A DNA stretch of 6,130 nucleotides from Chloroflexota bacterium (GTDB taxonomy: Bacteria > Chloroflexota > Limnocylindria > Limnocylindrales > CSP1-4): the NCBI GenBank assembly GCA_013813905.1, contig JACCQX010000002.1:1-6130 (forward strand), given 5' to 3'. Below are positions 1 to 5,852 of the stretch, piece after piece. The translations under genes were made by a program, and so were the position numbers. Below the pieces are notes generated by a model. The model made no database searches. It was not told the origin of the DNA and saw only the letters and a program-made list of their open reading frames with translations. Within the stretch, counting starts at the first letter, position 1. Every line of letters begins with the position of its first letter.

Positions 1-1119
1 TACTACGGCACCCACGACGCCACGAGCCTGTTCGTCGTGCTCTTGTCCTACCTCTACCAGTGGACCGGCGACCGTTCGCTCGTGCAGCGCTACCTGGCCA
101 ATGCCGAGGCCGCCAGCGAGTGGATCGGTTCTTCTGGGGACCGCGACGGCGACGGCTTCCAGGAATACGGGACTCGGTCGTCGCGCGGCTACTACAACCA
201 GGGCTGGAAGGACGCGGGGGACGCCATCCCGGCCGCCGACGGGACACTCGCTCCGCTGCCGATCGCATTGGTGGAGCTCCAGGGCTATGCCTACGATGCC
301 AAGCGGCGGCTGGCCGACCTCTATCAGCTGCTGGGACGAGATGAGGACGCAGCGCGGCTCCGGGAGGCGGCTCGGGTGCTCTACGACCAGGTCAACGACA
401 TGCTGTGGTGGGAGGAGGAGGGCACCTACTATCTCGGGCTCGACGGACGGAAGATGCCCATCCGGACGGTAGCATCCAACGCGGGCCATCTGCTCGGTTC
501 GGGCATCGTGCCGCCCGAACGTGCAGGAAGGGTGGTCGAGCGACTCCTCCGCGAAGACATGTGGTCAGGTTGGGGCATCCGCACGCTCTCCTCTGATCAT
601 CCCGCCTACAACCCCTTCAGCTATCACACCGGATCGGTCTGGCCGCATGACAACGCCATCATCGCGGGCGGCTTCCGGCGCTATGGCTATGAGCGCGAAG
701 CCGCGCAGGTAGCATCGGCCATCTTCGACGCCGCCTCGCACTTCGTGGCACACCGCCTGCCGGAGCTGTTCTCGGGCCTGCCTCGCGACGAGGGTGCCTT
801 CCCGGTCCAGTATCTCGGGGCCAACGTTCCCCAGGCATGGGCCGCGGCATCCGTATTTCGGCTCGTGGCCGTTCTGTGCGGCATCCACGCGCACTCCGAC
901 GCGAGTGGTTCGCGGCTATACGTGGCGCCTGCGCTGCCCGAGTGGATACCGGAACTCACTTTGACGCGGCTGCGGGCAGGTCGCGGTTCCCTAGACCTCC
1001 TCGTTCGAGGCCGCGAGTGCGAGATCCTGCGCAACGACTCGGGTTTCGAGGTTCATCACGGCGTGCCACCCGGCCGGACGCCTGGTGAAGCCGGATCGCC
1101 GGGGGATGCCTCGCCTTGA
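1..1119 (+). CDS. Amylo-alpha-1,6-glucosidase / glycogen debranching-type glycoside hydrolase, C-terminal part (5' truncated by window edge)
   Basis: The reading frame is open from base 1 and ends at TGA 1117-1119, giving 372 visible residues. It belongs to the (alpha/alpha)6-barrel glucosidases annotated as glycogen debranching enzymes, which cleave alpha-1,6 branch points or related alpha-glucosides in the cytoplasm. Visible signatures, numbered from the edge: YYGTHDAT (1-8), DGDGFQEYG (49-57) with a candidate catalytic Glu at 55, NQGWKDAGDAI (66-76) with acidic residues typical of the active-site wall, SYHTGSVWPHDNA (207-219), LPELFSG (253-259) and PQAWAAAS (277-284). After about residue 300 a short beta-rich tail (LYVAPALP, TRLRAGRGSLDLLV) resembles the C-terminal sandwich of the family. 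Proteins of this type usually run to about 700 residues, so the N-terminal domain and the real start lie outside the window. An in-frame GTG at 37 is inside the conserved barrel and is not the start. The exact substrate (glycogen, trehalose-like or other glucoside) cannot be fixed from this half. Confidence 0.9.
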   Translation, partial: YYGTHDATSLFVVLLSYLYQWTGDRSLVQRYLANAEAASEWIGSSGDRDGDGFQEYGTRSSRGYYNQGWKDAGDAIPAADGTLAPLPIALVELQGYAYDAKRRLADLYQLLGRDEDAARLREAARVLYDQVNDMLWWEEEGTYYLGLDGRKMPIRTVASNAGHLLGSGIVPPERAGRVVERLLREDMWSGWGIRTLSSDHPAYNPFSYHTGSVWPHDNAIIAGGFRRYGYEREAAQVASAIFDAASHFVAHRLPELFSGLPRDEGAFPVQYLGANVPQAWAAASVFRLVAVLCGIHAHSDASGSRLYVAPALPEWIPELTLTRLRAGRGSLDLLVRGRECEILRNDSGFEVHHGVPPGRTPGEAGSPGDASP

Positions 1120-1130
1120 TGCAGCGTTGC

Positions 1131-1397
1131 CTACGGTTCGGCGGGCTTGCCCTCGGCCTGTAGGTCCTCTTCGTCCGTGGTCGGATCCAGGCCCAGGTTG
1201 CCGCCCGATCCGATCACGGCACCGGCCGCGGGAGCGGCGGCTGCACCGGCGGTCAGCGTGTTGGACATGGCCACGTTGCGCACGGCGAAGTCCTGCTGGG
1301 CGGCGGCGTCGAACGACGAATCCGGCGCAGCATCGCTGAGGGTCTGGTCGATCTCATCGGGCTCGAAAGGCGTTCGTGGCTCAGTACGCTCGGACAT
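1131..1397 (-). CDS. Small acidic, Ala-rich hypothetical protein (88 aa)
   Basis: I do not recognise this protein. ATG at 1397-1395 is preceded by AGGAGAGA (1408-1401) at ideal spacing, and the frame ends at TAG, so it is probably a real gene although short. Residues 1-36 are acidic and polar (FEPDEID, SDAAPD, SSFD) and likely disordered. Residues 37-47 (DFAVRNVAMSN) could form a short helix. Residues 48-70 are a small-residue-rich stretch (TAGAAAAPAAGAVIG then SGGNLGL) that is only mildly hydrophobic and contains a proline, so it is a weak candidate for a membrane segment. The tail (71-88) is again acidic (DPTTDEEDLQAEG). There is no cysteine, no signal peptide and no catalytic motif. It converges on the debranching-type enzyme with an 11-base gap and lies 132 bases downstream of the methyltransferase-like gene on the same strand, so it probably has its own promoter. 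No function is proposed. Confidence 0.72.
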   Translation of the reverse strand: MSERTEPRTPFEPDEIDQTLSDAAPDSSFDAAAQQDFAVRNVAMSNTLTAGAAAAPAAGAVIGSGGNLGLDPTTDEEDLQAEGKPAEP

Positions 1398-1400
1398 CGA

Positions 1401-1408
1401 TCTCTCCT
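1401..1408 (-). promoter_or_regulatory. Ribosome binding site of the 88-aa protein gene
   Basis: The minus strand reads AGGAGAGATCG directly before ATG. The AGGAG core lies six bases from the start codon. This is one of only two clear Shine-Dalgarno sequences in the window and is the main support for this small gene and its start. Confidence 0.75.
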
Positions 1409-1490
1409 GGGAGCAGTCTGGGTCACCTCCGAGCCTGGCAGTCGATGCCCCTCTGTCGCGACCCTGCTGGAAGGATCCGCGTTACGGCAG

Positions 1491-1500
1491 CTTTGCAAAG
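1491..1500. repeat. 10-bp perfect palindrome CTTTGCAAAG in the intergenic region
   Basis: CTTTGCAAAG is self-complementary and unusually AT-rich for this GC-rich DNA. It sits in the 132-base gap (1398-1529) upstream of the 88-aa protein gene and about 30 bases beyond the stop of the methyltransferase-like gene. It could be a dimeric operator or part of a promoter (it contains TTGCAA, a weak -35 match, but no good -10 follows at the proper distance). It may equally be chance. The rest of this gap shows no RNA gene and no clear terminator. Confidence 0.3.
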
Positions 1501-1529
1501 GCGCCCAGGGCCATCACCGCCGTCCGGCA

Positions 1530-2744
1530 TCATCGCCGTCGGGCGATCAGCCAGTGCTGAGTGCCGGCATCGCGGAGGTCAAGAAGCTGTAGCTCATCGG
1601 GCAGAGGGACGGACCGATCCGACGTCGCTACGAGGACGCCACCCAGCTCCAGCCGGAGCGCGAGCTGCTCGAATGCAGGCTCGAACGTCTCGGCTACGAC
1701 CAGACGGTACCGCCCGGCGGGCATCAGCCATATCTCACCAGGTGGCGCGACCGTCCAGTCTCGGCCGGGTGTGAGCGTCGGAGGCGGTCGCTCGGCAAGC
1801 CAGACTGCTGTGCCGGGCGGCGCCATAGCGGCTCCCCGCGCGACCCAGTCGAGCCAGCTCGAGGCCTCGGTGTCGTGCTCCCTGGCGTGCGCCCGCTCGT
1901 GGTCGTCGATGGCCGCCCGCACGATGGCCAGCCGATCGGGCGTAGCCCCATCACCGATGCCGAGCACGCTGGCGCCCGCCGCGATGAGGTCGCGCAGCGC
2001 GGGACCGTAGCCCTCGGCCAGGCCATCGAACAGCATGTCGACCAGCACGCCATGCGGCCCGCTCCATGACGCGGGCAGGCCCGAGCCGTCTGCCGCGGTG
2101 GCGGCCGTGGCGGCCGTGGCCTGCGTGAGCAGGATGGCGTCCGGTGCGCCCAGGTCCTCCGGGTCAGCGGGCAGCCCGTGGTGGTCGACGACCGCCCATG
2201 TCTCGATGCCCATCGATCGCCCGGCCCTGACACCGGCGGCCGTCTCGGCCAAGGTCCGCGGACCCTCCACGATGATGAGATCCACGCCGGCGTCGGCGAG
2301 CAGTCCCGCATGGTCGTGCAGGTCCCTGGCGATGGCCACATCGAGAGGCCCCAGCTGCCCGCTGCCCGGATCGTCACCCAGCAGGGGCAGCGCTCCGACG
2401 ACCGACACGGGCTGCTTCGCCCAAGGGAGGTCCGGATCGCGGCGGTCGCGGCCCTGTTCCGCCGCCTCGCGCGCCAGGGCGACCGCGGACTGCGTCAGCT
2501 CGCGGGCACGCCGCGCCTCGCCGACGCGCCTTAGGGCTCGCCGATGCGTCAGGAAGGTGTGGGCCAGGAGGACATCCGCGCCAGCGGCGACCTGCGCGGA
2601 CATCCGCTCGCGCGTGGCGCCCGGCTGCCTGGCATGGGCAGGGAGGTACCACTCGCGCTCGGGACCCGGCTGGCTGGGGGGCCGCCGCTCATCCGCCGAG
2701 GATCCCGCCAGGAGCCGTACGAGGTTCCCATCCCGGGACGTCAC
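1530..2744 (-). CDS. Divergent homocysteine S-methyltransferase-like protein lacking zinc-binding cysteines, with a C-terminal extension (404 aa)
   Basis: The first ~280 residues resemble the homocysteine S-methyltransferase fold (betaine-homocysteine methyltransferase / MetH N-terminal / MmuM type), a TIM barrel that methylates homocysteine held by a three-cysteine zinc site. Recognisable elements: NLVRLLAG (7-14) where LLDGGMGTE-type sequence is expected, AAGADVLLAHTF (53-64), the helix with ALAREAAEQG (89-98), AGVDLIIVEGPRTLAE (152-167), and GASVLGIGDGATPDRL (257-272) where the family has GGCCGTTPEH. The GGCC cysteines are replaced and the upstream G-x-N-C region reads GVLVDMLFDG (232-241). 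The whole 404-residue protein has no cysteine. The segment around 205-250 is also shortened and Ala-rich. Residues ~282-404 are an extension not found in the classical enzymes. GTG 2744 was chosen because it starts just before the first barrel strand and 19 bases after the rhodanese stop; it has no convincing Shine-Dalgarno. The frame stays open upstream to 2906, inside the rhodanese gene, with low-complexity sequence. Ordinary methyltransferase activity is doubtful. Confidence 0.75.
   Translation of the reverse strand: MTSRDGNLVRLLAGSSADERRPPSQPGPEREWYLPAHARQPGATRERMSAQVAAGADVLLAHTFLTHRRALRRVGEARRARELTQSAVALAREAAEQGRDRRDPDLPWAKQPVSVVGALPLLGDDPGSGQLGPLDVAIARDLHDHAGLLADAGVDLIIVEGPRTLAETAAGVRAGRSMGIETWAVVDHHGLPADPEDLGAPDAILLTQATAATAATAADGSGLPASWSGPHGVLVDMLFDGLAEGYGPALRDLIAAGASVLGIGDGATPDRLAIVRAAIDDHERAHAREHDTEASSWLDWVARGAAMAPPGTAVWLAERPPPTLTPGRDWTVAPPGEIWLMPAGRYRLVVAETFEPAFEQLALRLELGGVLVATSDRSVPLPDELQLLDLRDAGTQHWLIARRR
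2098..2115. repeat. Two-copy 9-bp in-frame tandem repeat within the methyltransferase-like gene
   Basis: GTGGCGGCC occurs twice in tandem and is followed by a partial third copy (GTGGCC, to 2121). On the minus strand it encodes an Ala-Thr-Ala run (ATAATAATA) at about residues 209-217 of the methyltransferase-like protein. It looks like an in-frame slippage expansion in a variable loop, consistent with relaxed constraint on this part of the barrel. Confidence 0.5.
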
Positions 2745-2763
2745 TGCCAGCGTCAGCGCCTTG

Positions 2764-3138
2764 TCAGCCGGCCGGTAGGTCGCCTTCGCCGGTCTCCGGA
2801 AGGCCGCTGCGCACGGGCAGTCCCGCGGCGCGCCAGGCGGTGATGCCGCCGCCGACGTTGGTGACGTCGCTGAAGCCGTGACGCGAGAGGTGATCCGCGG
2901 CGGCAAGGCTGCGTCTGCCGGCCGCGCACATCATCAGCAGCGGTCGGTCGCGCGGCAACTGCTCGTATGTGTCAGCGAACGAGCTCAGTGGCACGAGCAC
3001 GGCCCCCTCCACGCGGACCGCCGCGAACTCGTCGCGCTCCCGGACATCCACCAGCAACGGGCGTGGCGCGTCGGAGCCCTGGAGTCGTGCTGCTGCGGTG
3101 GAGACATCCACCGAGGCGATGGGTGCAGGCTGGCTCAC
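2764..3138 (-). CDS. Single-domain rhodanese-like sulfurtransferase (124 aa)
   Basis: This is a complete single rhodanese domain, a family that carries sulfur as a cysteine persulfide and passes it to thiols or cyanide in the cytoplasm. Motifs: LLVDVRERDEF (28-38) matches the conserved VDVRE segment, VEGAVLVPLSSF (43-54) matches the G-H-I-P-G-A region, and MMCAAGRRS (69-77) is the active-site loop, with Cys71 as the persulfide-forming residue and the basic Arg75/Arg76 in the C-x-x-G-x-R pattern. NVGGGITAWRAAGLPV (94-109) is the typical C-terminal end of the fold. GTG 3138 is chosen over an in-frame upstream start at 3180 because GAGGAG lies five bases before it and the longer start would run inside the DUF2203 gene. 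It lies 10 bases after DUF2203 and 19 bases before the methyltransferase-like gene, so it is the middle gene of an operon. The physiological sulfur acceptor is unknown. Confidence 0.9.
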   Translation of the reverse strand: MSQPAPIASVDVSTAAARLQGSDAPRPLLVDVRERDEFAAVRVEGAVLVPLSSFADTYEQLPRDRPLLMMCAAGRRSLAAADHLSRHGFSDVTNVGGGITAWRAAGLPVRSGLPETGEGDLPAG

Positions 3139-3143
3139 GGTCG

Positions 3144-3149
3144 CTCCTC
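3144..3149 (-). promoter_or_regulatory. Ribosome binding site of the rhodanese gene, overlapping the DUF2203 stop codon
   Basis: The minus strand reads TAGAGGAGCGACCGTG. GAGGAG is five bases before the GTG start, and its first G is the last base of the TAG stop of DUF2203. This decides the rhodanese start and suggests that ribosomes finishing DUF2203 could reinitiate on the rhodanese gene (translational coupling). Confidence 0.75.
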
Positions 3150-3547
3150 TATTCCAGGTCTGCCAGGACGCGGCGACCACCGAAGCCGTCGTTGATCTCG
3201 TGCCACCAAGAGATATCGCCCTCGCCGAGCCGCCAGCAGAGCCAGATCGGTCGTCCGGCTGCCAGGGCGGGAAAGTCGATCAGGCCGGAGCTGATGTCGC
3301 GCAGCGTGATGCCCCACGAGTCGATGCGCGCGACGGTCTGCTGCATGCGCTTCACCACCTCCCGGATCTGGACCTGACGGTCCTGGAGCTCGTGCGCGTG
3401 ATCTTCGCTGCCGTTGGACTCCCGGAAGCGGCTGAGATCCCGCTGCGCTTCCGCCACGGCGTCCCGGTCCTGGCGCAGGCGCTCCAGCAAGGGCCGCAGC
3501 TCGCCGAGCCGAGCGTTGGCAGCATCAAGCGCGTAATAGCGGGCCAC
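3149..3547 (-). CDS. DUF2203 family protein (132 aa)
   Basis: This is a cytoplasmic protein of the DUF2203 family, whose function is not established. It begins with ARYYALDAANARLGELRPLL (2-21), matching the family's opening pattern Y-F-t-l-e-E-A-N-x-L-L-P. A long helical, probably coiled-coil segment follows (about 16-75, rich in Glu, Arg and Gln). The conserved C-terminal block has GITLRDISSGLIDFPAL (79-95) and WLCWRLGEGDISWWHEI (102-118), corresponding to the family's L-V-D-F-P and W-R-x-G-E...W-W-H motifs, then GFGGRR. GTG 3547 is preferred because it places the family's N-terminal strand at residue 3. An in-frame ATG at 3607 would add 20 basic residues and run into the region proposed as the aminotransferase promoter. 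Neither start has a good Shine-Dalgarno. It is the first gene of the leftward operon with the rhodanese and the methyltransferase-like gene. Confidence 0.88.
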   Translation of the reverse strand: MARYYALDAANARLGELRPLLERLRQDRDAVAEAQRDLSRFRESNGSEDHAHELQDRQVQIREVVKRMQQTVARIDSWGITLRDISSGLIDFPALAAGRPIWLCWRLGEGDISWWHEINDGFGGRRVLADLE

Positions 3548-3613
3548 CTCGCGATTCTCGCACGGCCGCCATGTTCCCCGTCGGCCGGCCGGCGTCCTTG
3601 TTAGCATGCCCGC
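3548..3613. promoter_or_regulatory. Divergent promoter region between DUF2203 and the aminotransferase, possibly giving leaderless transcripts
   Basis: These 66 bases separate two divergent GTG starts. On the plus strand TAGCAT (3602-3607) lies six bases before GTG 3614. On the minus strand GAGAAT (3559-3554) lies six bases before GTG 3547. Both fit a -10 element of the T-A-n-n-n-T type (the second with one mismatch) placed so that transcription would begin at or near the first base of the start codon. Neither start has a Shine-Dalgarno, which agrees with leaderless messages. No good -35 hexamer is visible at 17 bases for either. The 10-base palindrome CGGCCGGCCG (3582-3591) lies between the two hexamers and could be an operator, but in such GC-rich DNA it may be chance. 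Confidence 0.4.
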
Positions 3614-4810
3614 GTGAGGCTGGCCGAGCGGGTGCAGGACATCGGGACAGAGACCGCCTTCGAGGCGGCCGCTCGGGCCCGGGCGCTGGAAGCGACCGGA
3701 CGCGACGTCATCCACCTGGAGATCGGGGAGCCCGACTTCGACACTCCGGCCAACATCCGCGCGGCGGCCAAGCGCGCGCTCGACGATGGCTGGACGCACT
3801 ACGGACCGCCGCTCGGTCTGCCCGCCCTGCGGGACGCCATCGCCGTCGACGCCACAGCGCGGAAGCGCTTCACGGTGGACCCGGACAGCGTGGTCGTCAC
3901 GCCCGGCGCGAAGCCCATCATGTTCTACGCGCTCCTCGCGCTGGCCCAGCCGGGCGACGAGGTCATCTACCCCGACCCAGGCTTTCCCATCTACGAGTCC
4001 ATGACGCGTTTCGTGGGTGCCACGCCCGTGCCCATCCCGCTGCGCGAGGAGAACGAGTTCCGCATGGATGTGCAGGAGCTGCGCTCGCTGGTGACGGATC
4101 GCACACGGCTGATCATCTTCAACTCGCCGCACAACCCGACCGGGTCCGTGGTCACGGAGAGCGACCTCGCAGCCATCGCGGAGCTCGCCATCGAGCGCGA
4201 TATCACGGTGCTGGCCGACGAGATCTACAGCCGCATCCTCTACGAGGGTGAGCACCACTCCATCGCCGCCCTGCCCGGCATGGCCGAGCGGACGATCGTG
4301 TTGGACGGCTTCTCCAAGACGTGGGCCATGACCGGCTGGCGGCTGGGCTACGCGATCCTGCCCTCAGAGCTGTTGCCCGTCTTCAGCCGCCTCATCATCA
4401 ACAGCGTGAGCTGCACCAGCAGTCACTCCCAGCTGGCCGCCGTGGAGGCATTGACCGGTCCCCAGGACGACGTGGAGGCGATGGTCGAGGAGTTCCGCGC
4501 GCGCCGCGAGCTGATCGTCCACGGGCTCGACGCCATCCCGGGCATCCGCTGCCTCAAGCCACACGGCGCGTTCTACGTGTTTCCCAACGTCTCGGGCACG
4601 GGCATGACCGGTCCGCAGATGGCCGACCGACTGCTCAGCGAGGCTGGCGTGGCCTGCCTGGCCGGGACGGCTTTCGGTCAGGTCGGGCGTGATCATCTGC
4701 GTGTCAGCTACGCCAACTCGCGGGAGAACATCGGCCGGGCGCTGGAGCGCATCGCGCAGGTGGTGGCCGGCGGCCGCGTGTCGATAGCTGCTGCGACGCC
4801 GCGTGGCTGA
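3614..4810 (+). CDS. Class I PLP-dependent aminotransferase, aspartate aminotransferase-like (398 aa)
   Basis: This is a full-length fold-type I aminotransferase that transfers an amino group from an amino acid to a 2-oxo acid with pyridoxal phosphate in the cytoplasm. Seen in order: GEPDFDTP (38-45), THYGPPLGLPALRDAI (61-76) of the T-x-Y-x-x-x-x-G type, PGAK (97-100) of the phosphate-binding region, SPHNPTG (171-177) with the PLP-contacting Asn174, ADEIY (201-205) with Asp202 for the pyridine nitrogen, DGFSKTWAMTGWRLGY (231-246) with Schiff-base Lys235 and Arg243, and HLRVSYA (361-367) with Arg363, the expected alpha-carboxylate-binding arginine. Length is normal for the family. GTG 3614 is the only sensible start, since the protein opens with the usual RLAERVQ sequence; there is no Shine-Dalgarno. 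Substrate specificity cannot be read from the motifs; aspartate, alanine or a broad-range activity are all possible. It is followed after 9 bases by the hydroxyacid dehydrogenase. Confidence 0.93.
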   Translation: MRLAERVQDIGTETAFEAAARARALEATGRDVIHLEIGEPDFDTPANIRAAAKRALDDGWTHYGPPLGLPALRDAIAVDATARKRFTVDPDSVVVTPGAKPIMFYALLALAQPGDEVIYPDPGFPIYESMTRFVGATPVPIPLREENEFRMDVQELRSLVTDRTRLIIFNSPHNPTGSVVTESDLAAIAELAIERDITVLADEIYSRILYEGEHHSIAALPGMAERTIVLDGFSKTWAMTGWRLGYAILPSELLPVFSRLIINSVSCTSSHSQLAAVEALTGPQDDVEAMVEEFRARRELIVHGLDAIPGIRCLKPHGAFYVFPNVSGTGMTGPQMADRLLSEAGVACLAGTAFGQVGRDHLRVSYANSRENIGRALERIAQVVAGGRVSIAAATPRG

Positions 4811-4819
4811 TCGTCGCCC

Positions 4820-5842
4820 GTGCCGTCCGCGAACACGGGCGTGACGGACCGCCCCCGCGTCCTCGTCACACGGCGCATCCCGGAGGCCGGCCTGCGCCTC
4901 GTCCTGGCGCAGACGGAGGCCGACCTCTGGCAGGACGAGCTGCCGCCACCGCGCGAGGAGCTGCTCCGTCGCGTAGCCGGCGTAGATGGGCTGCTCTCAC
5001 TTCTCACCGACCGGGTCGACGACGAGCTGCTTGACGCCGCCGGTCCTCAGCTCAAGGTCGTGAGCAACTTCGCGGTGGGCTTCGACAACATCGATGTGCC
5101 GGCCTGTACCCGGCGGGGCATCCCCGTGGGTAACACGCCCGGCGTGCTCACTGAGACCACCGCCGATCTGGCCTTCGCGCTGCTCATGGCGGTCGCTCGC
5201 CGACTGCCCGAGGCGTACGACTACGTGCGCGCCGACCGGTGGCAGACCTGGGGTCCGCTACTCCTTCTGGGGCGGGACATCAACGGCGCCACACTGGGCA
5301 TCGTCGGCTTCGGGCGGATCGGCCGCGAGATGGCGAAACGGGCGCGGGGCTTCGGCATGCGCGTCCTGTATTACGACGTACACCCCGCCACGTCGGAAGA
5401 AGAGGCGGCGTTGGGAGCCGAATCGGTGGCGATGGATGAGCTGCTTGCGGAGAGCGACTTCGTGTCACTACACACGAACCTCTCGCCGGAGACCCATCAC
5501 CTGCTGGATGCGGCCGCCTTCGCGCGCATGAAGCCGGGCGCGGTCGTCGTCAACACGAGCCGCGGTCCCGTCATCGACCACGACGCTCTGCACGACGCGC
5601 TGAAGTCAGGGCATCTATTCGGGGCGGGGTTGGATGTCACGGACCCGGAGCCGCTGCGCGCCGATCATCCGCTGGTCACTCTGCCCAACTGCCTGGTCGT
5701 GCCGCACATCGCCTCCGCCTCTGAGGCGACACGTGACCGCATGGCGGAGATGGCCGCCGCGAACCTGCTGGCCGGTCTTCGCGGCGAGCGGCTGCCCACG
5801 CCGGTCGATCCGTCGGTCTACGAGCGCGACACCCCCAGCTGA
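4820..5842 (+). CDS. D-2-hydroxyacid dehydrogenase, glyoxylate/hydroxypyruvate reductase (D-glycerate dehydrogenase) type (340 aa)
   Basis: This is a cytoplasmic NAD(P)H-dependent D-isomer-specific 2-hydroxyacid dehydrogenase. The sequence most resembles enzymes reducing glyoxylate to glycolate and hydroxypyruvate to D-glycerate. Features: substrate-domain segment SNFAVGFDNID (82-92), NTPGVLTETTADLAFALLMA (105-124), LLLLGRDINGATLGIVGFGRIG (147-168) with the Rossmann G163-x-G165-x-x-G168, Asp186 at the end of the next strand (YYDVHP), which suggests NADH preference, and the catalytic triad Arg248 (NTSRGP), Glu277 (DPEP) and His296 (PHIASAS). In this subgroup the last motif is more often HIGSAT; the Gly to Ala change is modest. 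GTG 4820 starts 9 bases after the aminotransferase stop. A second GTG at 4841 would give MTDRPRVLVTRR, the more usual N-terminus, and is equally plausible since neither has a clear Shine-Dalgarno. It is likely co-transcribed with the aminotransferase. Confidence 0.92.
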   Translation: MPSANTGVTDRPRVLVTRRIPEAGLRLVLAQTEADLWQDELPPPREELLRRVAGVDGLLSLLTDRVDDELLDAAGPQLKVVSNFAVGFDNIDVPACTRRGIPVGNTPGVLTETTADLAFALLMAVARRLPEAYDYVRADRWQTWGPLLLLGRDINGATLGIVGFGRIGREMAKRARGFGMRVLYYDVHPATSEEEAALGAESVAMDELLAESDFVSLHTNLSPETHHLLDAAAFARMKPGAVVVNTSRGPVIDHDALHDALKSGHLFGAGLDVTDPEPLRADHPLVTLPNCLVVPHIASASEATRDRMAEMAAANLLAGLRGERLPTPVDPSVYERDTPS

Positions 5843-5852
5843 CGCCCAGCAC

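Noticed and set aside
565..1034. Minus-strand open frames inside the debranching-type enzyme
   Set aside because: They are shadows of a clear glucosidase frame. The translations are Arg/Pro/Ala-rich with no motifs.
1503..1532. GC-rich self-complementary bases (around GGCGCCCAGGGCC) after the methyltransferase-like stop, considered as a terminator
   Set aside because: The possible stems are short and interrupted, and no T-tract follows on the minus strand.
1147..1560. Plus-strand open frame covering the 88-aa gene and the adjacent gap
   Set aside because: It has no Shine-Dalgarno and no domain resemblance, and it runs against a minus-strand gene with a strong ribosome binding site.
1561..2778. 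Plus-strand open frames antisense to the methyltransferase-like gene
   Set aside because: They give low-complexity Ser/Ala/Arg/Pro translations without motifs, while the minus strand encodes recognisable barrel elements.
3548..4258. Long minus-strand open frame continuing upstream of DUF2203 through the aminotransferase gene
   Set aside because: The plus-strand aminotransferase has every family motif in this stretch. The antisense translation has no family resemblance until the DUF2203 start near 3547, so it is GC-driven read-through.
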